Notes under the pieces: model-generated
Told to the model about the DNA's origin: nothing
What the model saw: the letters and a program-made list of their open reading frames with translations, nothing else
Database searches by the model: none
Part shown: one piece after another, positions 18,563-25,394 of the stretch
How the letters are laid out: each line of letters begins with the position of its first letter
How positions within the stretch are numbered: position 1 is the stretch's first letter
Program-made: the position numbers and the translations under genes
Source of the DNA: Pseudomonadota bacterium
GTDB taxonomy: Bacteria > Pseudomonadota > Alphaproteobacteria > Rhizobiales > Beijerinckiaceae
NCBI GenBank assembly: GCA_028876585.1
Contig: JAGWRL010000099.1
Location: 1-28,348, forward strand
Reading direction: 5' to 3'
Length of the DNA stretch: 28,348 bases

Positions 18563-18729
18563 GGTGAATCCTCTCCCTTGGGTCTCCAGGCGCATGCCTA
18601 TCCGCGCGGCAGACCATCCGCTTGTTAGACGCCATTCCCCGCGCGGCGCCAAGAGCGGCTCGCGGCGCAACCAACGCCGTCGCTAGCAGCCGGCCGTGGC
18701 CGAGTCAAGACATGGGTAAACTCCTTTCT

Positions 18730-18754
18730 TTACGAATGTAATATCTTCACGTAA
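18730..18754. promoter_or_regulatory. Candidate LacI-type operator in the polyol divergent promoter
   Basis: In the 216-bp divergent gap, TTAC (18730-18733) and GTAA (18738-18741) form an inverted repeat with a 4-bp centre, and TTACG (18730-18734) also pairs with CGTAA (18750-18754). The segment is AT-rich in a GC-rich gap and lies 25-49 bp upstream of the regulator GTG. Its position would suit repression of both the regulator and the polyol operon. The remaining part of the gap (18563-18725) shows no clear structure. Confidence 0.35.
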
Positions 18755-18778
18755 GAAGCGCGCGGAGGGCGGCGGAAA

Positions 18779-19807
18779 GTGGCCAGACATGTCGGCAGGA
18801 CGCGGGCGCGGCCGAAGCTGCGCACGATGGAGGAATTCTCGCAGGCGAGCGGCGTGTCGCGCCCGACCGTCTCGCGTTATTTCAGCGATCCCGAAAGCGT
18901 CCGCCCGGCGACGCGCGAACGGATCGAGCGCGCGCTGAAGACTTTGCGCTACAGCCCCAACCTGTTCGCCTCCAACTTCAACCGCAAAAGCCCGAAGACC
19001 TTCGCGGTGGTGGCGCCGTCGTTGACCGACCCGTTCTATGCCAACCTGGTTGAGCAGATCGAGCAACGCGCCTTGCGGGAGGGCTATTGGACGATCGTGC
19101 TGACTTCGCATGGCGAGGCGGAGATGGAGGTGCGCGCGATCCGCCTTCTGATGTCGCTGCGGCTGGCGGGCGCGGCGGCGGCGCCGCTCGGCATGGCCTC
19201 GGATGTGGCGCTGTTCAAGGAATTGCGCGAGACGACGCCGCTGGTGCTGCTGGATTCGCGCATCGACGTCGACGCGCCCTTCGTCGGCGGCGACAATGCG
19301 CAAAGCGTCGCGCTGATGGTTGATTATCTCCGGCGGACGGGCGAGGCGCCGTGCTGGTTCGACATGCCCCCGGTCAACCACAACGCCAGCGAGCGGCGCG
19401 CCGCTTATATCGCGGCGATGCAGCGGCTCGGCGCGGAGCCAATGGTGATCCCCGCGCCGTCGCGCAGTTGGGCGTTTGAAGCGGAGGGCTGCGAGCAGGC
19501 GGAGCGTTATTTCGCTCAAGGCGCGCCACGGCGCACGATCCTGTGCGCCACCGATCGCGGCGCGTTCGGCGTGCTGGCGGCGGCGAACCGGCGCGGGCTA
19601 CGGGTTGGCGCCGGCGGCGATCTGCGCGTTGCCGGCCACGACGATCATCCGCTCAGCCGTTTCGCCTGCCCCTCGCTGACCACTGTGGCGCAGGATTCGG
19701 GCGCGATGGCCGACCTCGCCGTCAATCTGCTCGTCGCGCGCGACGGCGCGGCCGCGACAAAATCCTGTTTGCTGCAAGCGCGGTTGGTGATGCGCGATTC
19801 CGCGTGA
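18779..19807 (+). CDS. LacI-family transcriptional regulator of the polyol operon
   Basis: A LacI/GalR-type repressor (342 aa). The N-terminal HTH is 'MEEFSQASGVSRPTVSRYF' (17-35), followed by the hinge helix region 'PNLFASNFN' (60-68) and a periplasmic-binding-protein-like effector domain to the end, with 'VAPSLTDPFYANLVEQIEQ' as its first strand and helix. The start is a GTG at 18779 with GGAGGG (18764-18769) 9 nt upstream. The in-frame ATG at 18827 would remove residues ahead of the first HTH helix and has no ribosome binding site. The gene is divergent from the polyol dehydrogenase gene, so it most likely represses that operon and responds to a polyol, a ketose or its phosphate. It converges on the response regulator gene with 15 bp between stops. 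Confidence 0.92.
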   Translation: MARHVGRTRARPKLRTMEEFSQASGVSRPTVSRYFSDPESVRPATRERIERALKTLRYSPNLFASNFNRKSPKTFAVVAPSLTDPFYANLVEQIEQRALREGYWTIVLTSHGEAEMEVRAIRLLMSLRLAGAAAAPLGMASDVALFKELRETTPLVLLDSRIDVDAPFVGGDNAQSVALMVDYLRRTGEAPCWFDMPPVNHNASERRAAYIAAMQRLGAEPMVIPAPSRSWAFEAEGCEQAERYFAQGAPRRTILCATDRGAFGVLAAANRRGLRVGAGGDLRVAGHDDHPLSRFACPSLTTVAQDSGAMADLAVNLLVARDGAAATKSCLLQARLVMRDSA

Positions 19808-19822
19808 ACGCGGTTGGTTGAC

Positions 19823-20191
19823 TTAGCGCGCCTCCAGGCACGCGTTGATCTTTTGCAATAGCCTTCTCAGGTCGACTGGCTTGGTGTCGAAATCGGCGCA
19901 TCCAACCGAAACGCTTTTTGCGCGGTCGCTTTCCAGCGCGTGCGCGGTCAGGGCGATCACGGGAATGGACGCCGTTTCCGACGCCGCCTTGATCTGCCGC
20001 GTCGCCTCCCAACCATCCATCGCGCCGAGCGCAACGTCCATCAGGATCAGATCCGGCTTTTCGCGTTGCGCCGCGGCGACGCCCGAGGGACCGTCGACCG
20101 CGCAGACGACTTCGAAATTCTGACGGATCAGACGGCGGCTCAACATGTCCCGGTTGGCCTCGTTGTCCTCAACCAACAGCAACTTTTGCAT
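19823..20191 (-). CDS. Single-domain response regulator (DivK/CheY-like)
   Basis: A stand-alone receiver domain (122 aa) with no output domain. The acidic pocket Glu8-Asp9, the phospho-acceptor Asp52 in 'LILMDVALGAMDGW', Thr82 and Lys104 in 'DTKPVD' are all present, so it should be phosphorylated. Sequence and length are close in type to the cell-cycle regulator DivK, which acts by protein-protein contact. The ATG at 20191 is inside the kinase gene (23-bp overlap) and has GGAAGGG nearby; longer in-frame extensions upstream look like chance coding. It is the natural partner of the histidine kinase encoded just upstream on the same strand. Its downstream target is unknown; cross-talk with the second kinase is possible because the two kinases are paralogues. 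Confidence 0.92.
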   Translation of the reverse strand: MQKLLLVEDNEANRDMLSRRLIRQNFEVVCAVDGPSGVAAAQREKPDLILMDVALGAMDGWEATRQIKAASETASIPVIALTAHALESDRAKSVSVGCADFDTKPVDLRRLLQKINACLEAR

Positions 20192-21659
20192 CGCCCTGCC
20201 CTTCCTTCGCTTCCGCCTCCGCGCGACGCATCTGCGCCGCAACGGCCCCCAGCCGGGTCGCCCCGAGATCGGCGCGCTCGAGCGCGTCCGCGGGTATGAC
20301 CAGATCGACCTTCGCGCGGGTGCCCTGCCCTGGCGCGCTTTCGAGCGACAGGGTTCCCCCGATCAGTTCGCACAACCGTTTGCTGAGCAGCAGACCGACG
20401 CCGGCGCCGCCCTCCTGTCGCCCGTCGGCCTCCTCCACCGTCTCCAGCCGGTCGAGAAAGCCCTCCAGCCGCTCGGGCGGGATGCCGCAGCCCGTGTCGG
20501 CGACGCAAATGGACAACCGCTCGCTCTCGCCGCAGGGGATGCGCTCGGCGGTGATGCGCACCTCGCCCTGTTTGGTGAACGCGATGGCGTTCTCCAACAA
20601 TTGCTCGATGACCTGGCTCAGCTTCGCCGCGTCAACCAGAACCACGCCAACGGGAGCGTCGACGATGACCTTGTCGTCATTCATGCGCGCGGCCTCCTCG
20701 AACCGGCCGGCGACCGAACGCAGCAGGTCGCCGCAGTCCACCAGCTCCGTCAGGGTCTCCATGCGGCCGGCCTCGATCCGCGACAGGTCGAGGATTTCGT
20801 TGACCAGCTTGAGCAGATGCACGCCCGCGCCGTGGATGCGCTTCAGATCGGCGGCGCTCTGCGCGTCGTCCTCGGTTTCGGCTTCATCGAGCAGGATTTC
20901 GCTGTAGCCGATCACCGCGTTGAGCGGGGTGCGAAGTTCATGGCTCATCTTGGCGATGAATTCGGCCTTGGCGGCGCTCGATCGGCGCGCCGATTCGGTG
21001 GCCGACACGAAATCCGCCGTCGTGCGCAAATGCCCTTCGATCTCGGCCTTCAACTCGACCTGCGAGGCGAGCGCGTTGGCGTAGAACAGCGCCATCATCA
21101 CGACATAGAGCGCGGCCGCGACCGTGGAGACGAGGCCGAGCGCTTCGATCGCGATCGGCGACATCGTCAGCGGCGGCGGCTCGAAGAATTGGTTGGCGGC
21201 GAAGAACAGCAGCGCGCTGACAACGAATTGCGCTGCGAGCGCGAGACGAAGCCGCGAAGAAGGGCCGATATAGAGAAACGACAGCAACGGAATGTTGAGC
21301 GCCCAGGCGAGCGTGGGCGAGCGCACGCCGCCGTAGCAATAGCAACTCCACAGGATAGCGAAGATCAAAGTTTGGATCGATAGGAAGGCCAGCGTGCGAT
21401 AGGCGCTGGTGTATTTGAGCACGAACGGGAAGAGCCAGAAACTCAGGATCGAGGCGAGCAGCAGCCCGGCCTTGTAGTCGGCCGCCGAATCGAAGGCGAA
21501 CACGGCCAGCGGCACGGCCGAGCCGATGAACGGCCCGAACAGATGGCTATAGAGGAAGATGCGCGCCCGTTTTTTCGCCTCGCGGTCGGCGGCGATTGCG
21601 GGCGGAATGAAATAGTCGGCGATCTGGGTCGCGTAATCTGCGTATTTCGTCAGAGCCAT
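20169..21659 (-). CDS. Membrane histidine kinase with unassigned multi-helix sensor domain (copy A)
   Basis: A 496-residue sensor kinase. The N-terminal ~195 residues hold about six hydrophobic segments with very short loops and no periplasmic domain, so a small hydrophobic or membrane signal is likely. A short helical linker leads to HisKA with phospho-His240 in 'FIAKMSHELRTPLNAVIGYSE', given here only by position 234-253, then an HATPase domain with N-box-like 'LLENAIAFT', G1 'VADTGCGIPP' and G2 'GGAGVGLLLSKRL'. The C-terminal ~40 residues are charged and Ala/Glu-rich, past the usual kinase end. The sensor domain shares long blocks with the divergent kinase at 21884 (same 'IPP-I-ADR' start, 'FPFVLKYT' and 'YGGV-SP' motifs). 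The gene overlaps the single-domain regulator by 23 bp, so this is a two-gene phosphorelay unit. Confidence 0.93.
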   Translation of the reverse strand: MALTKYADYATQIADYFIPPAIAADREAKKRARIFLYSHLFGPFIGSAVPLAVFAFDSAADYKAGLLLASILSFWLFPFVLKYTSAYRTLAFLSIQTLIFAILWSCYCYGGVRSPTLAWALNIPLLSFLYIGPSSRLRLALAAQFVVSALLFFAANQFFEPPPLTMSPIAIEALGLVSTVAAALYVVMMALFYANALASQVELKAEIEGHLRTTADFVSATESARRSSAAKAEFIAKMSHELRTPLNAVIGYSEILLDEAETEDDAQSAADLKRIHGAGVHLLKLVNEILDLSRIEAGRMETLTELVDCGDLLRSVAGRFEEAARMNDDKVIVDAPVGVVLVDAAKLSQVIEQLLENAIAFTKQGEVRITAERIPCGESERLSICVADTGCGIPPERLEGFLDRLETVEEADGRQEGGAGVGLLLSKRLCELIGGTLSLESAPGQGTRAKVDLVIPADALERADLGATRLGAVAAQMRRAEAEAKEGQGDAKVAVG

Positions 21660-21819
21660 GAATCACTCGCCGGACCTGGAGGCCGCGTCGGTCGTTTTAC
21701 GCATGGGATTGTTGCGAATTCGTCACTTTTCCGCCACGCGCCGCAGTTCCAGCGCAGTCGAGTGAAAAAGTTGAAATAGGTAAGTCAAGGGATGTGAATC
21801 ACGCCAGCAGAAACGCAGC

Positions 21820-21833
21820 GTTAATTTTTTAAC
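21820..21833. promoter_or_regulatory. AT-rich inverted repeat between the divergent kinase genes
   Basis: GTTAA, four T, TTAAC forms a perfect 5-bp inverted repeat in the 224-bp gap between the two divergent kinase genes, 51 bp upstream of the plus-strand ATG. Such an AT-rich palindrome stands out from the local GC-rich sequence and could be an operator. The two TTAA units are 4 bp apart, not the 7 bp of a CtrA site. The rest of the gap shows only a short AT-rich tract (21763-21790) that may hold a promoter. Confidence 0.3.
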
Positions 21834-21883
21834 ACTACCTGTTTGAGGGTTAAAGCGGCACGATCGGCGCGACGGGAACCCGC

Positions 21884-23284
21884 ATGCTCAAGGCGATTCT
21901 GAGAGTCATCGACTGGTTCATCCCCCCGGAGATCAGGGCCGATCGCACCGAATTGCCGGTGTGGCGCAATTTCATCTTCACCCATATCGCCGGTCCGGTG
22001 CTGTCGCAGGCGATCAGCATTTTCCTGTGGCGCGCCGATCGCCATCACGGTTTCGCCTGTTGGACGATGATCATCGCGATCCTTGGATTTCTGACGCTGC
22101 CGTTCGTGCTCAAATACACCCGCAGCCTGATCAAGAGCGCGTTCCTGTCGGTGCAGTTGCTGTGCTTCGCTTCGTTGTTCGGCGCGTTCAACTACGGCGG
22201 CGTCAGCTCGCCGTTCCTGCCCTGGCTGCTGGTGGCGGTGCTGCTGGGGTATTTCTATATCTCCGATCGGCCGCGCGTGGTCACCGCGCTGGTCGCCGGC
22301 GACATCGCGGCGTTCGCGCTCGCCTTCGGCGTGTTCGGCTTTCCCGATCTCGTCCCGGCGGAAAAGCTGGCGCAGGTCGGTTGGATCTCGGTGCTCGGCG
22401 CCTTTATATATATGTCGTGGATGGCGAACTTCTACGCCGAAATGATGTCGGTTCGCTCGGAGCTGGAGCGCGAGACCGAGCGCCATCGCGAGACCTCGGA
22501 TCAACTGCGGCAGGCGAATGAGATCGCCGAGCGCGCCAGCCGCGGCAAATCGGCGTTCCTCGCCCGCATGAGCCACGAGTTGCGCACGCCGCTCAACGCG
22601 GTGATCGGCTATAGCGAAATCCTGATCGACGAGCTCGATCCCGGTCAGGACAATGAGATGAAGCGCTCCGACCTGACCCGCATCAACAATGCGGGTCAGC
22701 ATCTGCTCTCGCTGGTCACCGACGTGATCGACATCACCAAGATCGAGAACGACACGGTCGAACTGCATTGCGAGCGGATCGACGTTGACGCGCTGCTCGA
22801 CGAATTGATGCAGACTTCCGCCGCGCTGGCGAAGGTGAAGAAGAACCAGATCGTGCTGCGCAAGTTCGCCCGCATCGACGACATGCAGGCCGATAAGGTC
22901 AAGCTGCGCCAGATCCTGCTCAATCTGATCGGCAATGCGGCGAAATTCACCAGCAACGGCGTGATCACCGTCAGCGTCGATCGACGCGTCACGGCGGAGG
23001 GCGATCGCGTCGAATTCGCGGTGACCGACACCGGCATCGGCATTTCCAAGGCCGATCAATCGCGGCTGTTCGAGAATTTTCAGCAGGCCTCGGCGGAGAC
23101 CACCAGGCTGTTCGGCGGGTCGGGCCTCGGCCTTTCGATCTGCGCCAGTTTTTGTTTGTTGATGGGGGGGCAGATCACGGTCGAGAGCGAGCCGGGGCGC
23201 GGCGCGCGGTTCCAGGTCTCGTTGCCGTTGCGCGCCGAGCGCGACGCCGTCGCCGAACCTCGTCTCGAAAACGTCGCCGCATAG
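21884..23284 (+). CDS. Membrane histidine kinase with unassigned multi-helix sensor domain (copy B)
   Basis: A 466-residue sensor kinase, paralogous to the divergent one. Residues 28-185 contain about six hydrophobic segments with short loops, including 'PFVLKYT' (73-79), 'AFLSVQLLCF' (86-95) and 'NYGGVSSP' (103-110), which recur in copy A. A coiled-coil linker (about 187-220) leads to HisKA with phospho-His231 in 'MSHELRTPLNAVIGY', and then an HATPase with N-box 'NLIGNAAKFT', G1 'VTDTGIGIS', F-box 'LFENFQQ' and G2 'GGSGLGLSIC'. All catalytic motifs look intact. The start at ATG 21884 gives an N-terminus matching that of copy A; the ribosome binding site is weak. The gene is followed after 9 bp by a receiver-GGDEF-EAL gene, so the kinase probably controls cyclic di-GMP. 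No periplasmic sensor domain is present. Confidence 0.93.
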   Translation: MLKAILRVIDWFIPPEIRADRTELPVWRNFIFTHIAGPVLSQAISIFLWRADRHHGFACWTMIIAILGFLTLPFVLKYTRSLIKSAFLSVQLLCFASLFGAFNYGGVSSPFLPWLLVAVLLGYFYISDRPRVVTALVAGDIAAFALAFGVFGFPDLVPAEKLAQVGWISVLGAFIYMSWMANFYAEMMSVRSELERETERHRETSDQLRQANEIAERASRGKSAFLARMSHELRTPLNAVIGYSEILIDELDPGQDNEMKRSDLTRINNAGQHLLSLVTDVIDITKIENDTVELHCERIDVDALLDELMQTSAALAKVKKNQIVLRKFARIDDMQADKVKLRQILLNLIGNAAKFTSNGVITVSVDRRVTAEGDRVEFAVTDTGIGISKADQSRLFENFQQASAETTRLFGGSGLGLSICASFCLLMGGQITVESEPGRGARFQVSLPLRAERDAVAEPRLENVAA

Positions 23285-23293
23285 GAACTGGCC

Positions 23294-25195
23294 ATGAACG
23301 AACTGGCACGGATCGACACCACCCCGGCGGGCGCCGCGCCGGCCGACGCCGCGGTGATGCGGCTGTTGATCGTCGACGACATCCCCGACAATCGCGAGAT
23401 TCTCGCCCGTCGCCTGCAACGGCGCGGCTTTTCGGTGACCGAGGCCGCCGGCGGCGTCGAGGCGCTGCAACGGATGGAGAACGAAGCGTTCGATCTCGTG
23501 TTGCTCGACATCCGCATGCCCGACATCGACGGGCTCGAAGTGCTGCGCCGTGTGCGGGTCAACCATTCGCAGACCGAGCTTCCCGTGATCATGTGCACGG
23601 CCAACAATGCGAGCGCCGATGTCGTCGACGCGCTCGCGGCCGGCGCGAACGATTATGTCTCCAAGCCGATCGACTTCCCCGTGCTGCTGGCGCGCGTGAC
23701 GGCGCAGGTCGAACGCCGGCTCGCCAGCATCCGCCTCGCCGAGGCCAATCAGGCGCTCAACGAGGCCAACTCCGATCTAGAACGGCGCGTCGCCGCGCGC
23801 ACGCTGGAGTTGCGCGCCATCAACGACCGGCTGCAACGCGAGATCGCCCAGCGCGAGCAGGCCGACGCGCGCACGATGTATCTTGCCTATCACGACGCGC
23901 TCACGGGCCTGGGCAACCGCGTCATGTTCCGCGAAAGCGTGCAGCGCGCGCTCGACGTGACGCGGATCACGCACGACAAGTTCGCGATCTTCTTCATCGA
24001 CCTCGACGGCTTCAAGGGCGTCAACGACACGCTGGGGCATTCGGTCGGCGACGGGTTGTTGAAGGCGCTGGCGATCCGGCTGCGCGATCAATTGCCCGAT
24101 GGCGTGAACATCGCGCGGCTGGGCGGCGACGAATTCGGCGTGCTGATGTCGCCCTGCGCCGACGTCGACGCGGCGATCAAGCTCGCCAACCAGTTGATTG
24201 AACTGGTGTCGGCGCCGGTTCAGGTTGAAACCCATCCGCTCAACGTCGCCGCCAGCGTCGGCATCGCCTTTTCGCGCGGAGAGGGCGACACGATCGACGA
24301 ACTGCTCAAATGCGCCGATCTGGCGATGTATCGCGCCAAGGAGGACGGGCGCGGCGTCGCCGGCCCAGGCGCCTATCGCATGTTCGATCCCGAGATGGAC
24401 GAGGCGGCGCAGAGCGTGCTGAAGCTGAAGAGCGATCTGCGGCGCGCGCTGAGCCACAACGAATTCGTGCTGCACTATCAACCGATCGTGTCGGCCGAAT
24501 CCTGTGAGGTGAAATCGTTCGAGGCGCTGGTGCGCTGGCAGCATCCGCAACTTGGCCTGCTTGGCCCCAACGTGTTTCTGCCGCTGGCTGAAAGCACCGG
24601 GCTGATCGTGCAGATCGGCGACTGGGTGCTGCGGGAGGCCTGCCGCGAGGCGATGAACTGGCCTGAGGAAGTGAAGGTGGCGGTCAATCTGTCGCCGGTG
24701 CAGTTCCAGCGCGGCGCCCTCGTCGCCACGGCGGTCAGCGCGCTGGCGGAGGCGGGATTGGCGCCGGGCCGGCTGGAGCTCGAAATTACCGAAACCGTGC
24801 TGCTCGACAAGACCGAGCGCAATTTGCGCACGCTGGAAAGCCTGCGCGAGCTGGGCGTGCGGATTTCGATGGACGATTTCGGCACCGGCTATTCCAGCCT
24901 GAGCTATCTTCGCACCTTCCCGTTCGACAAGATCAAGATCGACCAATCATTCGTGCGCAGCCTGTCGCGCGACGGCCGCAGCATGACCATCGTCAGCGCC
25001 ATCGCTGGGCTGGGGCAGAGCTTCGGCATTACCACTGTCGCCGAGGGCGTCGAGACGGAAGACCAGATCGACTGTTTGATCATGAAGGGCTGTTCGGAGC
25101 TTCAGGGCCGTTTCTATTCGATGCCGGTGCCGGCGGGCGAGATCTCGAAATTGCTCGTCAAACTCGCCGAGGACGCCGCCGCTCAGTTGGGCTGA
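23294..25195 (+). CDS. Response regulator with GGDEF and EAL domains (cyclic di-GMP turnover)
   Basis: A 633-residue regulator that can make and break cyclic di-GMP. Residues 22-138 form the receiver (acidic Asp28-Asp29, phospho-acceptor Asp72, Thr102, Lys124). A coiled coil runs over about 145-195. The GGDEF domain (about 196-360) has the intact active site GGDEF at 277-281, but the RxxD inhibitory site before it is absent ('PDGV' instead). The EAL domain (about 380-625) has the catalytic Glu410 in 'FEALVRW', 'NLSPVQF', 'ELEITET', 'MDDFGTGYSS' and 'EGVET', all intact. Both activities are therefore possible, and which one wins cannot be read from sequence. AGGA about 9 nt upstream supports ATG 23294. 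It follows the kinase gene by 9 bp and is presumably phosphorylated by it. Confidence 0.95.
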   Translation: MNELARIDTTPAGAAPADAAVMRLLIVDDIPDNREILARRLQRRGFSVTEAAGGVEALQRMENEAFDLVLLDIRMPDIDGLEVLRRVRVNHSQTELPVIMCTANNASADVVDALAAGANDYVSKPIDFPVLLARVTAQVERRLASIRLAEANQALNEANSDLERRVAARTLELRAINDRLQREIAQREQADARTMYLAYHDALTGLGNRVMFRESVQRALDVTRITHDKFAIFFIDLDGFKGVNDTLGHSVGDGLLKALAIRLRDQLPDGVNIARLGGDEFGVLMSPCADVDAAIKLANQLIELVSAPVQVETHPLNVAASVGIAFSRGEGDTIDELLKCADLAMYRAKEDGRGVAGPGAYRMFDPEMDEAAQSVLKLKSDLRRALSHNEFVLHYQPIVSAESCEVKSFEALVRWQHPQLGLLGPNVFLPLAESTGLIVQIGDWVLREACREAMNWPEEVKVAVNLSPVQFQRGALVATAVSALAEAGLAPGRLELEITETVLLDKTERNLRTLESLRELGVRISMDDFGTGYSSLSYLRTFPFDKIKIDQSFVRSLSRDGRSMTIVSAIAGLGQSFGITTVAEGVETEDQIDCLIMKGCSELQGRFYSMPVPAGEISKLLVKLAEDAAAQLG

Positions 25196-25221
25196 GCGGC
25201 CCCGCGGCCGCCTGGGCTGAA

Positions 25222-25377
25222 TTCGATAACCTTTTACGCATTTCGATAAGCCAAAATTTTCCCAAACCGCGCAAATCCGCGCCGCATCGGCCCGAAAGGG
25301 TCCGGAAACCACATAAACGAAACCCATCTTAACACGTCTGGTCCGAAATACGTTGCGACGCAAATGCTCAATACGTT
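25222..25377 (+). promoter_or_regulatory. Repeat-rich region upstream of the alpha-oxoamine synthase gene
   Basis: The 199-bp gap holds several ordered motifs. TTCGATAA occurs twice (25222-25229 and 25242-25249), exactly 20 bp or two helical turns apart. AATACGTT occurs twice (25347-25354 and 25370-25377), and between them lies the palindrome TTGCG-A-CGCAA (25353-25363). A small GAAA-capped hairpin (25289-25302, 5-bp stem) and the palindrome AAAATTTT (25253-25260) also occur. This looks like a regulated promoter with at least one direct-repeat site and one dyad, suggesting that the synthase is not simply read from the upstream operon. Regulator unknown; no U-tract terminator is evident after the upstream gene. 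Confidence 0.4.
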
Positions 25378-25394
25378 CAACCAGCGAGTTATCG

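Noticed and set aside
14466..18628. Long plus-strand open frames opposite the CoA ligase, GatZ, kinase and dehydrogenase genes
   Set aside because: Antisense to four well-recognised genes and rich in Arg, His and Gln, with no conserved motif.
18827..18829. ATG start for the LacI-type regulator
   Set aside because: It would remove residues ahead of the first HTH helix and lacks a ribosome site, whereas GTG 18779 has GGAGGG upstream.
21821..21832. CtrA box (TTAA-N7-TTAA) between the kinases
   Set aside because: The two TTAA units are 4 bp apart, not 7, and no other TTAA has the needed spacing.
21821..23566. 581-codon minus-strand frame opposite the second kinase
   Set aside because: Shadow of an intact histidine kinase gene with all catalytic motifs.
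25193..25212. GC-rich palindrome GCGGCC/GGCCGC after the cyclic di-GMP gene as an intrinsic terminator
   Set aside because: No T-tract follows, and such GC palindromes are common at this base composition.
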